A DNA stretch of 64,000 nt, from assembly GCA_025617745.1 (NCBI GenBank), contig CM046863.1, forward strand, positions 14,574,875 through 14,638,874, in the 5' to 3' direction. This stretch comes from Heliocidaris erythrogramma (taxonomy: Eukaryota > Echinodermata > Echinoidea > Camarodonta > Echinometridae). Positions 55,863 through 64,000 of this stretch are shown in pieces; position 1 is the first letter of the stretch, and every line of letters begins with the position of its first letter. Below the pieces are notes generated by a model that was not told the origin of the DNA, searched no databases, and was given only the letters and a program-made list of their open reading frames with translations. The position numbers and the translations under genes are program-made.

Positions 55863-56388
55863 ATGGGGCTTCGTTACTAATGGATGCATTGATGGCTACT
55901 CTAGACTCGTAACTTTCATCCATTGTTCAACGAGCAACAACGCAAAGACAGTATTGAACCTCTTTCTTGAGGCAACAAAAACCTACTCCATGCCGTCACG
56001 TCTCAGGTCTCACCACGGCAATGAAAACTTCCTTGTAGCCCTATTTATGAACTTGACATTCGGGACCAACAGAGGAAGCCACATCACAGGGAAGTCAGTG
56101 CACAACGTCACAATTGAGAGGTTGTGGAGAGATGTCTTCAAAGATGTTATTGAAGTATTTTACAAGGAATTCTACGAACTTGAGGATGAGGGAGTTTTGG
56201 ACCCGAGCGATGATATCCATAGGTACAGTCTGCATAAGGTCTATTTAGAGACCATTAATCAGCGCCTCTCAACATTTGAGCATGCATGGAACAATCATCG
56301 AGTCCGTACTGAAGGCAACCGAACCCCGGAGCAGATTTGGCGTGATGGTATGTTAGAATGCAGCCTAGAGAACTCTGCAGTTGGCTGA
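55863..56388 (+). CDS. Integrase-like gene, exon 4 (core and C-terminus)
   Basis: Acceptor CATCTGCAG at 55854-55862. The first base completes an Arg codon with exon 3, giving KLSR-WGFVTNGCIDGYSRL with no gap. Continues through RLRSHHGNEN, GRSVHN-type KSVHNVTIERLWRDV, an EDEGVLDPSDDIHRYSLHKV region and HRVRTEGNRTPEQIWRDGML, the expected C-terminal pattern. TGA at 56386-56388. Confidence 0.8.
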
Positions 56389-57815
56389 TTGTTTGATGAA
56401 GAGTCATGGGAGGACAAAATCGAGGAGATGTTGAGGAGGCACAACTTGACCTGGTACTGATGATGAAAGATAATTAGTTGAAGAGACGAACAATGTCGGT
56501 TCAAGATTGTCACAGATTCAGAGGGATGAGCTTCCCTTTCATATCCTGGCAGGGGAAGATGTGTTGAAGGAAAAAATTTGTCAACATTCCAGGAAGGTTG
56601 ATGAGTGTTTGTGGTCATAAAGGCAGTAGATTTGCATTGAAATGCGTTGAGCTGTTTTATTGTGAAGGGTACCACTGAAGGTGTGAAATGTAGATAACAT
56701 TTGCTGGCCATGGTTACCTACATGTACATATTATGTACTAAAAGACAATCTACAGTATGTATTAATATTCACTGGCACAGACGGACGAGATAGAAATGAC
56801 TTGTCAGTAGTCTTTTGTCTTTTCTATCTAAGCAAACTGACACTGAAGATTGACAATTTCTTTTGACTGCAATTTTGGTCAAGTAAATTGACTTCCCTGT
56901 CATATACATAGAATTTAAAATCAAGCTGTAACATTTGCTGTAGGTCAAAAAACTTTTTGTCACGGACGGACATTAAAACTGCATGTGCTCCTATCTAAAA
57001 TCAAACATACTACTTTATTCTTTTTTGTTGGAAAGTGATTTTATTTCAATAAAAGCAAAACTTAGCTTGAAAATATGTAAAACTACATGTATATGGGCAT
57101 TAAATGCTTAAGACCAAACTGAACAGCATTTGAGTAGTAAGCTTTCAAAATATAGCCCTTTAGGTGGATCTAAATCAAACATCAGTATTTAGTATTTCAA
57201 TTTACTTTACAGCTCAAGGTCATATGTCTTGTTTCAAAAATAGAGGTAATATAGGAGTAGGATTGACTATCATTACCATATAAAGTAAAATTTCTAAATT
57301 GGTTTTAAATTGCAGTTTACCAATACTCTTTATAACATCTCATATTTTTCAATAGTTCTACATGTATTTAAGAGAGTGAAAACCAAATCATGACATGCAG
57401 AGCATAGTCCAACTCTTTCTCATACAATTTAAATATTGATTCAGTGTTAATGTTGAATCTGAGACTTTTACATGTTCCTGATGACCTAAAACATCAGTTT
57501 GAATAATAACAATGATAATGAATAAGTAAGAAAATAAGTATTCAACTTCTTTAAACACCTGTAATGGATGTCCTTTGGAGACTGATACTGCATGTTGGCG
57601 CCCATGAGAGTCATAAGCAAAGCCATTAGGGTTTTAGGGCTTAAACAAATATATATATACCAGTATTCAAAAACTTGGGGGGGGGGGGGGAGTTTAGCAT
57701 TCATACTGGGGGACCACAATATCATATATTTGATATATGGGATGAAATACATTCCATGAACCAAGAAACGGTAAAACCATTCACTGGATTTGAAATCTCT
57801 TGGCATTTACCAAGA
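56389..57815. other. Downstream of integrase-like gene; candidate poly(A) signal
   Basis: AT-rich, no further coding. AATAAA at 57048-57053 is the first clear poly(A) signal I found after the stop. A G run is at about 57678-57691. ORFs at 56295-56711 and 57486-57806 (minus) have no motif. Confidence 0.5.
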
Positions 57816-58106
57816 GGTGTCGTGGTCTGGTGGATACGTCACCGGACTGTGGCTCACATGGTTCGCGGTTCGAATCCCGCCACGGCGCTAATGTCCTTTG
57901 GCAAGACATTCATCTACATTTGCCACTCTCCACCCAGGTGAAGTAAATGGGTACCCGGTAGGAAGACATTCCTTGAAATGCTTTAGCGCCTATCATGGCA
58001 GCTCGGCTAAAGCCGGGGTAATAATGTGATACTTTGTATTAAGCGCAGTAGAGTATATTCATATAGTAGCTGCGCTATATAAATGGAACATATTATTATA
58101 TTATTA
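57816..58106 (+). mobile_element. Full-length tRNA-derived SINE
   Basis: The head is tRNA-like: box A-like TGGTCTGGTGG (about 57823-57833) and a perfect box B GGTTCGAATCC (57867-57877), so an internal RNA polymerase III promoter. The body has GGGTACCCGGTAGGAAGACA, CCTTGAAATGCTTTAGCGCC, GGCTAAAGCCGGGGTAATAA and TTAAGCGCAG; the tail is TTATTATATTATTA. SINEs carry no protein and depend on a LINE. The 40.7 kb fragment is the same family. I could not fix a target duplication. Confidence 0.88.
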
Positions 58107-59144
58107 CCGTTTCAGCGTATTGCACTGTCTGTCCATGATATAATTAGTGCCCATCCACGACAGTTTTGAAATGTGTTATATTTGATTTATGAAGGTTACA
58201 TGCATACATGGTATATGTTCTCAATTTTGCCCACCATTAGATAATTAACTTTAAAAAAAAAATTATGTCCCGCACGTACAAATTTGCATCAAGATGTGAA
58301 TGGCCATGCACCACGACCATTTCTGTAGAAATATTTGAAATTATTTTGAGGGGTTTTAATGGAATGGTGTTTGATCTATAATTATATGCCAACAAAACTT
58401 ATAAAAGTTTAAATAGTGTTAACTATCTCTGTAAAGCCTTAATTGCTACTATTTTAACTGATGTGGAATGGCAGTAAGAAGGTAAGAATTATATTAATGC
58501 AGAAAAATTAGTGTTACATCATTTTTGTTCTAAAGGTAAAGGGAGTAATGATTATGATTCAAATCACTCATCGAAACATCTTGGTCAAGGAATTAGCAAC
58601 AAATTTGCCACCACATTCCCCAGCCAGCAGACTTGATCTAAAACTTTCAACAACATCAACAAAAATACATGTAAATAAAAAAGGATATCACAGTCAGTAA
58701 AGGCCGGGCCAATTTATAAGAAATTTATCTCGAGTGTGTTTCCAATGCTACGGTCACAGATGATTCTACTTCTCTACTATTTAGTAAATCATTAAATTCC
58801 CCTGAGACTTTTCAAAACGAACTGCATTTGAATGAAGATTTCTCAAATTTTACAAAATATCATGAATAAATTTAATTTGGCTGCTAAAGACCTACAGGCG
58901 TATACTAGCGTTACACCTGGAGTAGAGCCCGATTGGTTAAGAGTGAGGATTGGGGTGCAAATTTTATCTTTAGATTTATATGATGAAATCACTTTCGGAT
59001 TTTTCATTAATTTCTTAAAGTTACTAAAATTTATGTTTGTTAACTTGACATTGTACAAAAAAGTCATAGGATTGGCGCATTTTTTAACGGGTGTTGAGCA
59101 CTAATGTCACACATGGACATTTTCTAGAAGGATTGATTTGATCC
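58107..59144. other. AT-rich DNA, nothing recognised
   Basis: No element boundary seen. The short ORF 58832-59104 (90 codons) and its antisense have no recognisable motif. Confidence 0.5.
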
Positions 59145-59360
59145 TACACTCTAAAAAGTGAAGTGCTGAAAAACGAGTGCTAATTGGAAGTTTGCACTTG
59201 ACATGCTATTTCTAACACCTCACGTGTCATTTGCGTCTGGGAGATGATAAGGTGCAGAAAATTGAGTGCTAAAAGTAAGTGCTGAATGTTAGGACGCTCG
59301 TTTTACACTTCAAGTCCTGACCAACGTCCCGTGATAGCACCTGCACAATTCTGTGCTAAT

Positions 59361-59930
59361 AATTAGGATTTGCGCATGAGCAGATAAAGGTCATTTGACA
59401 TAAACTGGCATGTTCGTTTAAAATTCACTGCGATAAGAATCGACAGTGTAATGATTATTAATATATTCATTTAATTATACTTTTCATTAAATCCACTGAA
59501 AAGCAACAAAGTGTTCATTGATGGTTGGTATTTGACAGTCTGCCAAATGATAGCCAACTTGCAAACAATGGGCTTTCCCCAAGTGTTCATTGACGTGCTA
59601 TTCTAGTCACCTGGTCTACGATGTCTTTCTTTCATAAAGTTTTGCTATTAATTAGGATTTGTGCATGAGCAGATAAAGGTCATTTGACATAAACTGGCAT
59701 GTTCGTTTAAAATTCACTGCGATAAGAATCGACAGTGTAATTATTATTAATATATTAATTTAATTATACTTTTCATTAAATCCACTGAAAAGCAACAGAG
59801 TGTTCATTGATGGTTGGTATTTGACAGTCTGCCAAATGATAGCCAACTTGCAAACAATGCGCTTTCCCCAAGTGTTCATTGACGTGCTATTCTAGTCACC
59901 TGGTCTACGATGTCTTTCTTTCATAGATTT
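59361..59930. repeat. Tandem duplication, 289-bp period, two copies
   Basis: 59361-59649 and 59650 to about 59930 share almost every base, starting AATTAGGATTTGnGCATGAG. Differences noted include GATTATTAATATATTCAT versus TATTATTAATATATTAAT and GGGCTTT versus GCGCTTT. Confidence 0.93.
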
Positions 59931-60261
59931 TGAATTCTGTAGGTTGCTATGTCGGGCAAGCTTACGAATTATCTTTCTTTGAAAAGATGCCTATCCAAAC
60001 GAAAAAAGGGAAAGGTCATTTGCGAAAAGTTGCTCATGGGCCAATTACGAAATCGCTTATTACGCAACTGTAGTGCAAGAGCCATCATCTGCTGCACAGG
60101 CATGGCGTGGTAAGTAAAAATTGAAGACATTAAATTTAGAACTTCTGTAATTTTATGCGAATAAAGGTATCAAATAATATGATATTTACATTAATTTTTG
60201 TGGTGGTGGATATGAAACATGATGAAAAGCAATGAAGTGGAAATGCCATGTTTCAGCATGT

Positions 60262-60269
60262 GTGGTGTG
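60262..60269. repeat. Target duplication, left (GTGGTGTG)
   Basis: Exact match to 61070-61077 at the other tip of the foldback element. Confidence 0.88.
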
Positions 60270-61069
60270 TAGCCAGGATTAGCTTCGTGAATGTAGAAAA
60301 AAAAAATGGCTATACGCCTTCTACACACGAAGCTAGGCGTTATTACCCAGCAATCAGATTCCGCACGGGGTAGTACGACATGAAAAATGCCCTGAAATCA
60401 CACTTTTCTGATAGTTTCCGCGACCCACAGACCCTTCCCCACAGCGTTTCCTCCTAGGGAAACGTTTGTAATGACAATTTTTTTTTGATTGACTCTAATT
60501 TTGGAAATATATCCATAAAAAGATGATAAAAATTTCAGAAAACTCACCAGCGTTTGCGTATCCATGCCTCCGAGGTCATGCAGATCAAAATGGCGGCACG
60601 ATCGCCGTAATCGAAATCATGAAAACTATTAGGCGCCGTTTGTAAATTTATTATTTAGCTCAATTATTTACATATAATTCACTATTTAGCTCTTTTCTAC
60701 GATTATTATACGATAAAATGACATAAAGGATACAATGTTTTATAAATAATGAATTTTGCAATTTCCATTTTTTTTAAATAATGATTTTACAATATTCATC
60801 ATATATAAATAATGGAAACTGCAAAATTCATTATTTATATATGATGAATATTGTAAAATCATTATTTTATAAAAAATGGAAATTGCAAAAAACGCTGTGG
60901 GGAAGGGTCTGTGGGTCGCGGAAACTATCAGAAAAGTGTGATTTCAGGGCATTTTTCATGTCGTACTACCCCGTGCGGAATCTGATTGCTGGGTAATAAC
61001 GCCTAGCTTCGTGTGTAGAAGGCGTATAGCCATTTTTTTTTTCTACATTCACGAAGCTAATCCTGGCTA
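60270..61069. mobile_element. Foldback element, 800 bp, perfectly matching 180-bp arms
   Basis: Arms 60270-60449 and 60890-61069 are, as far as I can read, 100% identical inverted copies starting TAGCCAGGATTAGCTTCGTG. Within each arm a smaller hairpin exists (AGCTTCGTGAATGTAGAA against TTCTACACACGAAGCT). A second inverted pair lies inside (about 60755-60813 and 60827-60887) around a 13-base centre. Flanked by the 8-bp direct repeat GTGGTGTG, as for hAT-type elements. The unpaired part (60450-60750) includes AAAATGGCGGC, a YY1-like site. No ORF of note. Confidence 0.92.
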
Positions 61070-61077
61070 GTGGTGTG
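61070..61077. repeat. Target duplication, right (GTGGTGTG)
   Basis: Exact match to 60262-60269. Confidence 0.88.
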
Positions 61078-61600
61078 GCCAAACGTCTACGGTACGCGCT
61101 GTCGTTGACATGAAAATTGTTGATCATGCGGGGTCAGCCAGGCATGGGGCGCGATCGACCGCGCCGGCCGGGGCCGGGAAGTTTCGAAGGCGGTGTGTGT
61201 GCTTTCTTTTTCGTTACGATTGTGGATTGCCGAAATGGAACAATTAATTGCCACGTAAATCCACATGCCATGGTTTTAGTCCACATCATCATGTATACAA
61301 CCAGTTCATATCAATTAATCTAAAAATAAAATCTAGACCTTATAGTGTAGGGCTGTTTAACAGACTATAGAAGGGTGAGTTTTCAGCACTATACAGGTGT
61401 GATTTTGTGCATACTGTTTGTGTATGTTCTTTAGTACTATATTGGGTGCGAAAGTGTTAGCACTAGTAGTGCCGTTTTGGGGGCTCTAAAATGGGTTATT
61501 TAAATCACTAGAAGTGTAGTTTATGCAGCTGCATGCGTCTAATAGCACCAGAAGTGCAAAAAGGCTTACACTTAAAGTGTTTAAAGTAGCACTTGGACTG

Positions 61601-61914
61601 GTGTTGACTTATAACACTTGTACAAGGGCTACTTTAGCACAATTTGTGCAGTCCCTATGCGTGCCCTTACAGGTGCTCCTTCCTAATCTTGAGGTGCTAA
61701 AAATAGCACTTGAGTTTTTAGAGTGGACATGTAGTTTAAAAGGAGAATGAAACCCTGGTGTTGACTTATAACACTTGTACAAGGGCTACTTTAGCACAAT
61801 TTGTGCAGTCCCTATGCGTGCCCTTACAGGTGCTGCCTCCAAATCTTGAGGTGCTAAAAATAGCACTTGAGTTTTTAGAGTGGACATGTAGTTTAAAGGA
61901 GAATGAAACCCTGG
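61601..61914. repeat. Tandem duplication, 157-bp period, two copies
   Basis: 61601-61757 and 61758-61914 are almost identical. Both include the right end of the 59145 candidate element and the first 17 bases of the TTAA element that follows (AGGAGAATGAAACCCTG). Confidence 0.93.
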
Positions 61915-62524
61915 TGAAAAATCAACTTTAATGAAAAGAGAGGATAGAGGGAAGCTATTCCAAAAACAGTTATCAAAACCTGTTAAAAAAAGAAATTTAT
62001 GAGAAAATTATCAATTTACTTCCTAAGGTGATCCTCAAATTGGCAATGTTGCTCCAAAGTGGCAGGCTGAGTAGTACAACTCTCCATATGTTTTATACAC
62101 ATTTTTTTTTTCATATTTTCTCCATTATCTCTACAAGTGCTGCTTGTTTCTTTGTGAAGTTAGCATATATTGTGTCAAATACATTTTCCCATGGTATATC
62201 TTGAGCTAAGGAGACAAGCTGCACCTTGAGAGATTATGGGGAAAATATGAAATTTTGTGTGCCAAACAAATGGAGAGTTGTACTACTCCACCAGCCACAT
62301 CGAAGCAACACTGCCATTTTGAGGTTCACCAAAGAAAATAAATTGAGACTTTTCAAACTTTCTCATTACATAACCCGATTTTAATTAATAATAATAATAA
62401 TCCCACCTTTTATACTGTGCCTTTTCCATTGTGGACCAAAGCACTTTACAGAATTTTTTTTTATTGCTTCCGTTCCCTATTTTCATTAAAATTGATTCTT
62501 CCCCAGGGTTTCATTCTCCTTTAA
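61893..62524. mobile_element. TTAA-flanked palindromic MITE
   Basis: Element 61897-62520 is flanked by TTAA on both sides (61893-61896, 62521-62524), the target of piggyBac- and Kolobok-type transposases. Termini match as inverted repeats (AGGAGAATGAAACCCTGG), and the pairing goes on inside: 62028-62133 against 62230-62332 share GAGTAGTACAACTCTCCAT and CATATTTTC blocks. The right arm contains a SINE tail not present in the left. No ORF. Confidence 0.88.
62386..62455 (-). mobile_element. SINE 3'-end fragment nested in MITE
   Basis: Reverse complement reads CTGTAAAGTGCTTTGGTCCA and on to GGGATTATTATTATTATTAA, the AAGTGC...(ATT)n pattern of SINE tails. It accounts for the length difference between the two arms of the MITE. 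Family not proven to be that at 57.8 kb. Confidence 0.5.
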
Positions 62525-63059
62525 TTTAAAAACAGGAATGACCCATTAATTTAAGCAAATTGGTACTTTCATTAGGGGTAAAAAAAAATGCATTTTTTCC
62601 TTGTCAACATGATGCCTAATGATCATAAACTACCAATTTGGGGAAAAAATGTCTAAGGAATAATTACTGGTTTAACTCAGTGTTAACCAATTAAGCTACG
62701 TGGGTGTGATAGTGTGACAGTATGTTTTGATGAAATTTTATTTTGCAGTATTTGGAGTTCCATTAACAGTTTTCACTTTGCAAACCCACCAAAATCCTTC
62801 CATGAGGTTGTATATTTCCTTGCGTATATGATGCAACAGGTAAATCAATAGTTACCGGTAAATTATTTAGTTCACACTAAATAATTATCAAATATGAAGT
62901 TTGCAATGTGATAATGAATTGTAGAGTGTAGGAAAATTTTGTCAAATTAATGCACTATGTGACTTGCATCATGTCAATACATGTACAACAAAATGTATTC
63001 TAAGTAGTCACAAAGGATTCATCTTTCTTACTGGAACATTTCCTGTAATGACATAGAAA
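62525..63059. other. AT-rich gap
   Basis: No gene or repeat recognised. Confidence 0.55.
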
Positions 63060-63650
63060 TTGTGACATCTGGGAATATTATTGATGTTGGATTCAGTGAC
63101 TATTCATTGAGTCATGTTCCCTTGAAAGTATGCTGTTTTAATAATCTGAAAAATAATGCTGTTACTACAGTACTTATAGGAGTAGAGATTTGGATGCAAG
63201 TGCATTCAAAGAACACACAAGATTTCGAAAATTGGTCAAAGCTTTAAGAATGCAATAATATAAAACTGTTGGTACATCTGAAGTATTGGTTATGGATGCT
63301 GTAAATGTGCATATACCATTACAGAAACAAAAGAATAGGAAGAACTCTCCATGGCATAATTAATCAATATTTACTTTAATGAAAGAGCATGACAAAATGT
63401 TTAAAGTAGGGCTAAAACTTTGTAAGTTAGATGAAGATTGGAAAGAATAAAGATTACAAAGTATATAAGAAATTGAGAAATAAAATGACATAGGCTAAAA
63501 AGACTTATTGCAAAATAATTTAAAAGTGTGTAGGTCGATCTGACACATGGAGTGTTCTCAAATCTCTTCTACCACAGAAATTTAAATGCCGATTTGAGTA
63601 AAAATGATGATACATGTACTGTGTTGATGGATTGTGATATAAAACCAGTT
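63060..63650 (+). pseudogene. LINE ORF2 relic (endonuclease end and linker)
   Basis: Plus-strand pieces: SDYSLSHVPL (63082 on; compare SDH.L at the end of LINE endonucleases), then in other frames KNSPWHN, EDWKE...YKVYKKLRNKMT...AKKTY, and THGVFSNLF.H at about 63546. The order fits the linker between endonuclease and reverse transcriptase (compare PWFxxE...LRNKVTxxIRKAKKxYY). Very decayed. Confidence 0.5.
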
Positions 63651-64000
63651 TGGAAAAAAGAAAACATGTTTTTATTGTTTTAAATGTTATTTAAAATGTG
63701 TTTTTGTTTTTGGTTTTGTTTTTTTGTTTTTTGCTTTTTGGTCAACAAAATCGCGTATATATTTAGTTATGGTAAAGAACCTATAATAAGCCTTTTATGT
63801 TATAAATAGACCTCTTACCATGTTTAGGAAATATTTTTAGCTGAAGATTAAAAAAAACTACAATTAATATAATTTTCAAAAACATAAAATGAATAATTTG
63901 CCACTAAAAATACAGTTCAGGAAAAAGATTTACTTATAAAAACAATCTTGTATGTTTTTAATCATAATATCATAAGCAAATTGTTACATTTTCCCAAGGA
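63651..64000. other. AT-rich end of window
   Basis: Poly(T)-rich stretch near 63700-63740, otherwise unremarkable. Confidence 0.6.

Larger units (their letters stand above)
50108..56388 (+). pseudogene. Four-exon integrase-fold (DDE) transposase-derived gene
   Basis: Exons 50108-50504, 51253-51488, 51736-51920 and 55863-56388 join in one frame, 1,344 nt, 447 residues plus stop. The N-terminal 130 residues are acidic with an RRPARGRGRAND basic patch. Residues about 134-180 hold MRGRPKVHITREQLLTLHKS, a helix-turn-helix of the kind preceding such integrases. The catalytic core has WHMDGHMKL (Asp 266), WGFVTNGCIDGYSRLVTFIH, RLRSHHGNEN (His 323 where Asp is expected, CAC at 56011-56013), and VTIERLWRDVF (Glu 358). 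It belongs to the rve-like transposase-derived family found in multiple copies in fishes and invertebrates (from memory of the family). Intron 3 (3.9 kb) contains LINE-E. The exon 3 acceptor reads GG, not AG. Probably a decaying or non-catalytic copy; an exapted role is possible. Confidence 0.75.
59145..61735. mobile_element. Candidate inverted-repeat element with AGTGCT-type subterminal repeats
   Basis: Left CACTCTAAAAAGTGAAGTGC and right end, in reverse complement, CACTCTAAAAACTCAAGTGC match over 20 bp with two to three differences. Both subterminal zones (59160-59360, 61370-61720) are dense in AGTGCT/AGCACT hexamers. No transposase inside; instead it holds a tandem duplication and another element. 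No target duplication found, so this is a candidate only. Confidence 0.55.

Noticed and set aside
57816-57890. Possible true tRNA gene
   Set aside because: Box A is imperfect, no convincing cloverleaf could be drawn by eye, and it continues into a SINE body and (ATT)n tail also found at 40.7 kb.
1-64000. CRISPR arrays, bacterial operons, prophage or rRNA genes
   Set aside because: None seen. The repeats are tandem without spacer structure, and all coding traces are eukaryotic mobile elements.

Overview
This is a repeat-dominated piece of a eukaryotic, AT-rich nuclear genome. The mix of elements (APE-type LINEs, Penelope-like elements, Tc1 and IS630-type transposons, tRNA-derived SINEs, many inverted-repeat elements) and the abundance of poly(G)/poly(C) tracts suggest a marine invertebrate. 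An echinoderm such as a sea urchin is my best guess, but it rests on general resemblance and no diagnostic host gene was found. I see no bacterial operon, CRISPR array, rRNA gene or confident free-standing tRNA gene.

Layout. 0-4 kb: X-box-like palindromic repeats, a foldback element, a small palindromic element and a degenerate tandem repeat. 3.9-7.4 kb: LINE-A1 with ORF1 and an endonuclease/reverse transcriptase ORF2, cut at its 3' side by a Penelope fragment. 7.7-17.3 kb: two copies of an uncharacterised 2.3-kb dispersed repeat (R1). The second copy is split at its (TA)n tract by about 3.1 kb of Penelope-like DNA, including one copy with a 5' inversion. 18.8-22.8 kb: decayed LINE-B. 25.0 kb: a long hairpin. 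25.6-27.3 kb: a nearly intact Tc1 element. 28.6-31.75 kb: 5'-truncated LINE-A2 and LINE-C. 33.0-37.55 kb: a GC-rich RTE-like LINE on the minus strand with an 11-bp target duplication. 38.4-45.4 kb: terminal-inverted-repeat elements, including a 1,912-bp Mutator-like element with 250-bp arms and a 9-bp target duplication inside a minisatellite. 47.3-48.1 kb: a broken IS630-type transposase.

50.1-56.4 kb is the most gene-like locus: a four-exon gene for an integrase-fold protein of about 447 residues. Its exons join in frame; intron 3 holds a 2.9-kb LINE. The second catalytic Asp is His and one splice acceptor looks mutated. 57.8-64 kb: a full tRNA-derived SINE, nested inverted-repeat elements (one with perfectly matching 180-bp arms), tandem duplications and a LINE relic.

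No ordinary host gene was identified. The genes here serve element propagation (target-primed reverse transcription by the LINEs and Penelope elements, cut-and-paste by the DDE elements, trans-mobilised SINEs and MITEs). Most autonomous copies are broken. Hammerhead ribozyme motifs mark three of the four Penelope 3' ends. All positions and alignments were read by eye, so element boundaries are approximate unless a target duplication is stated.
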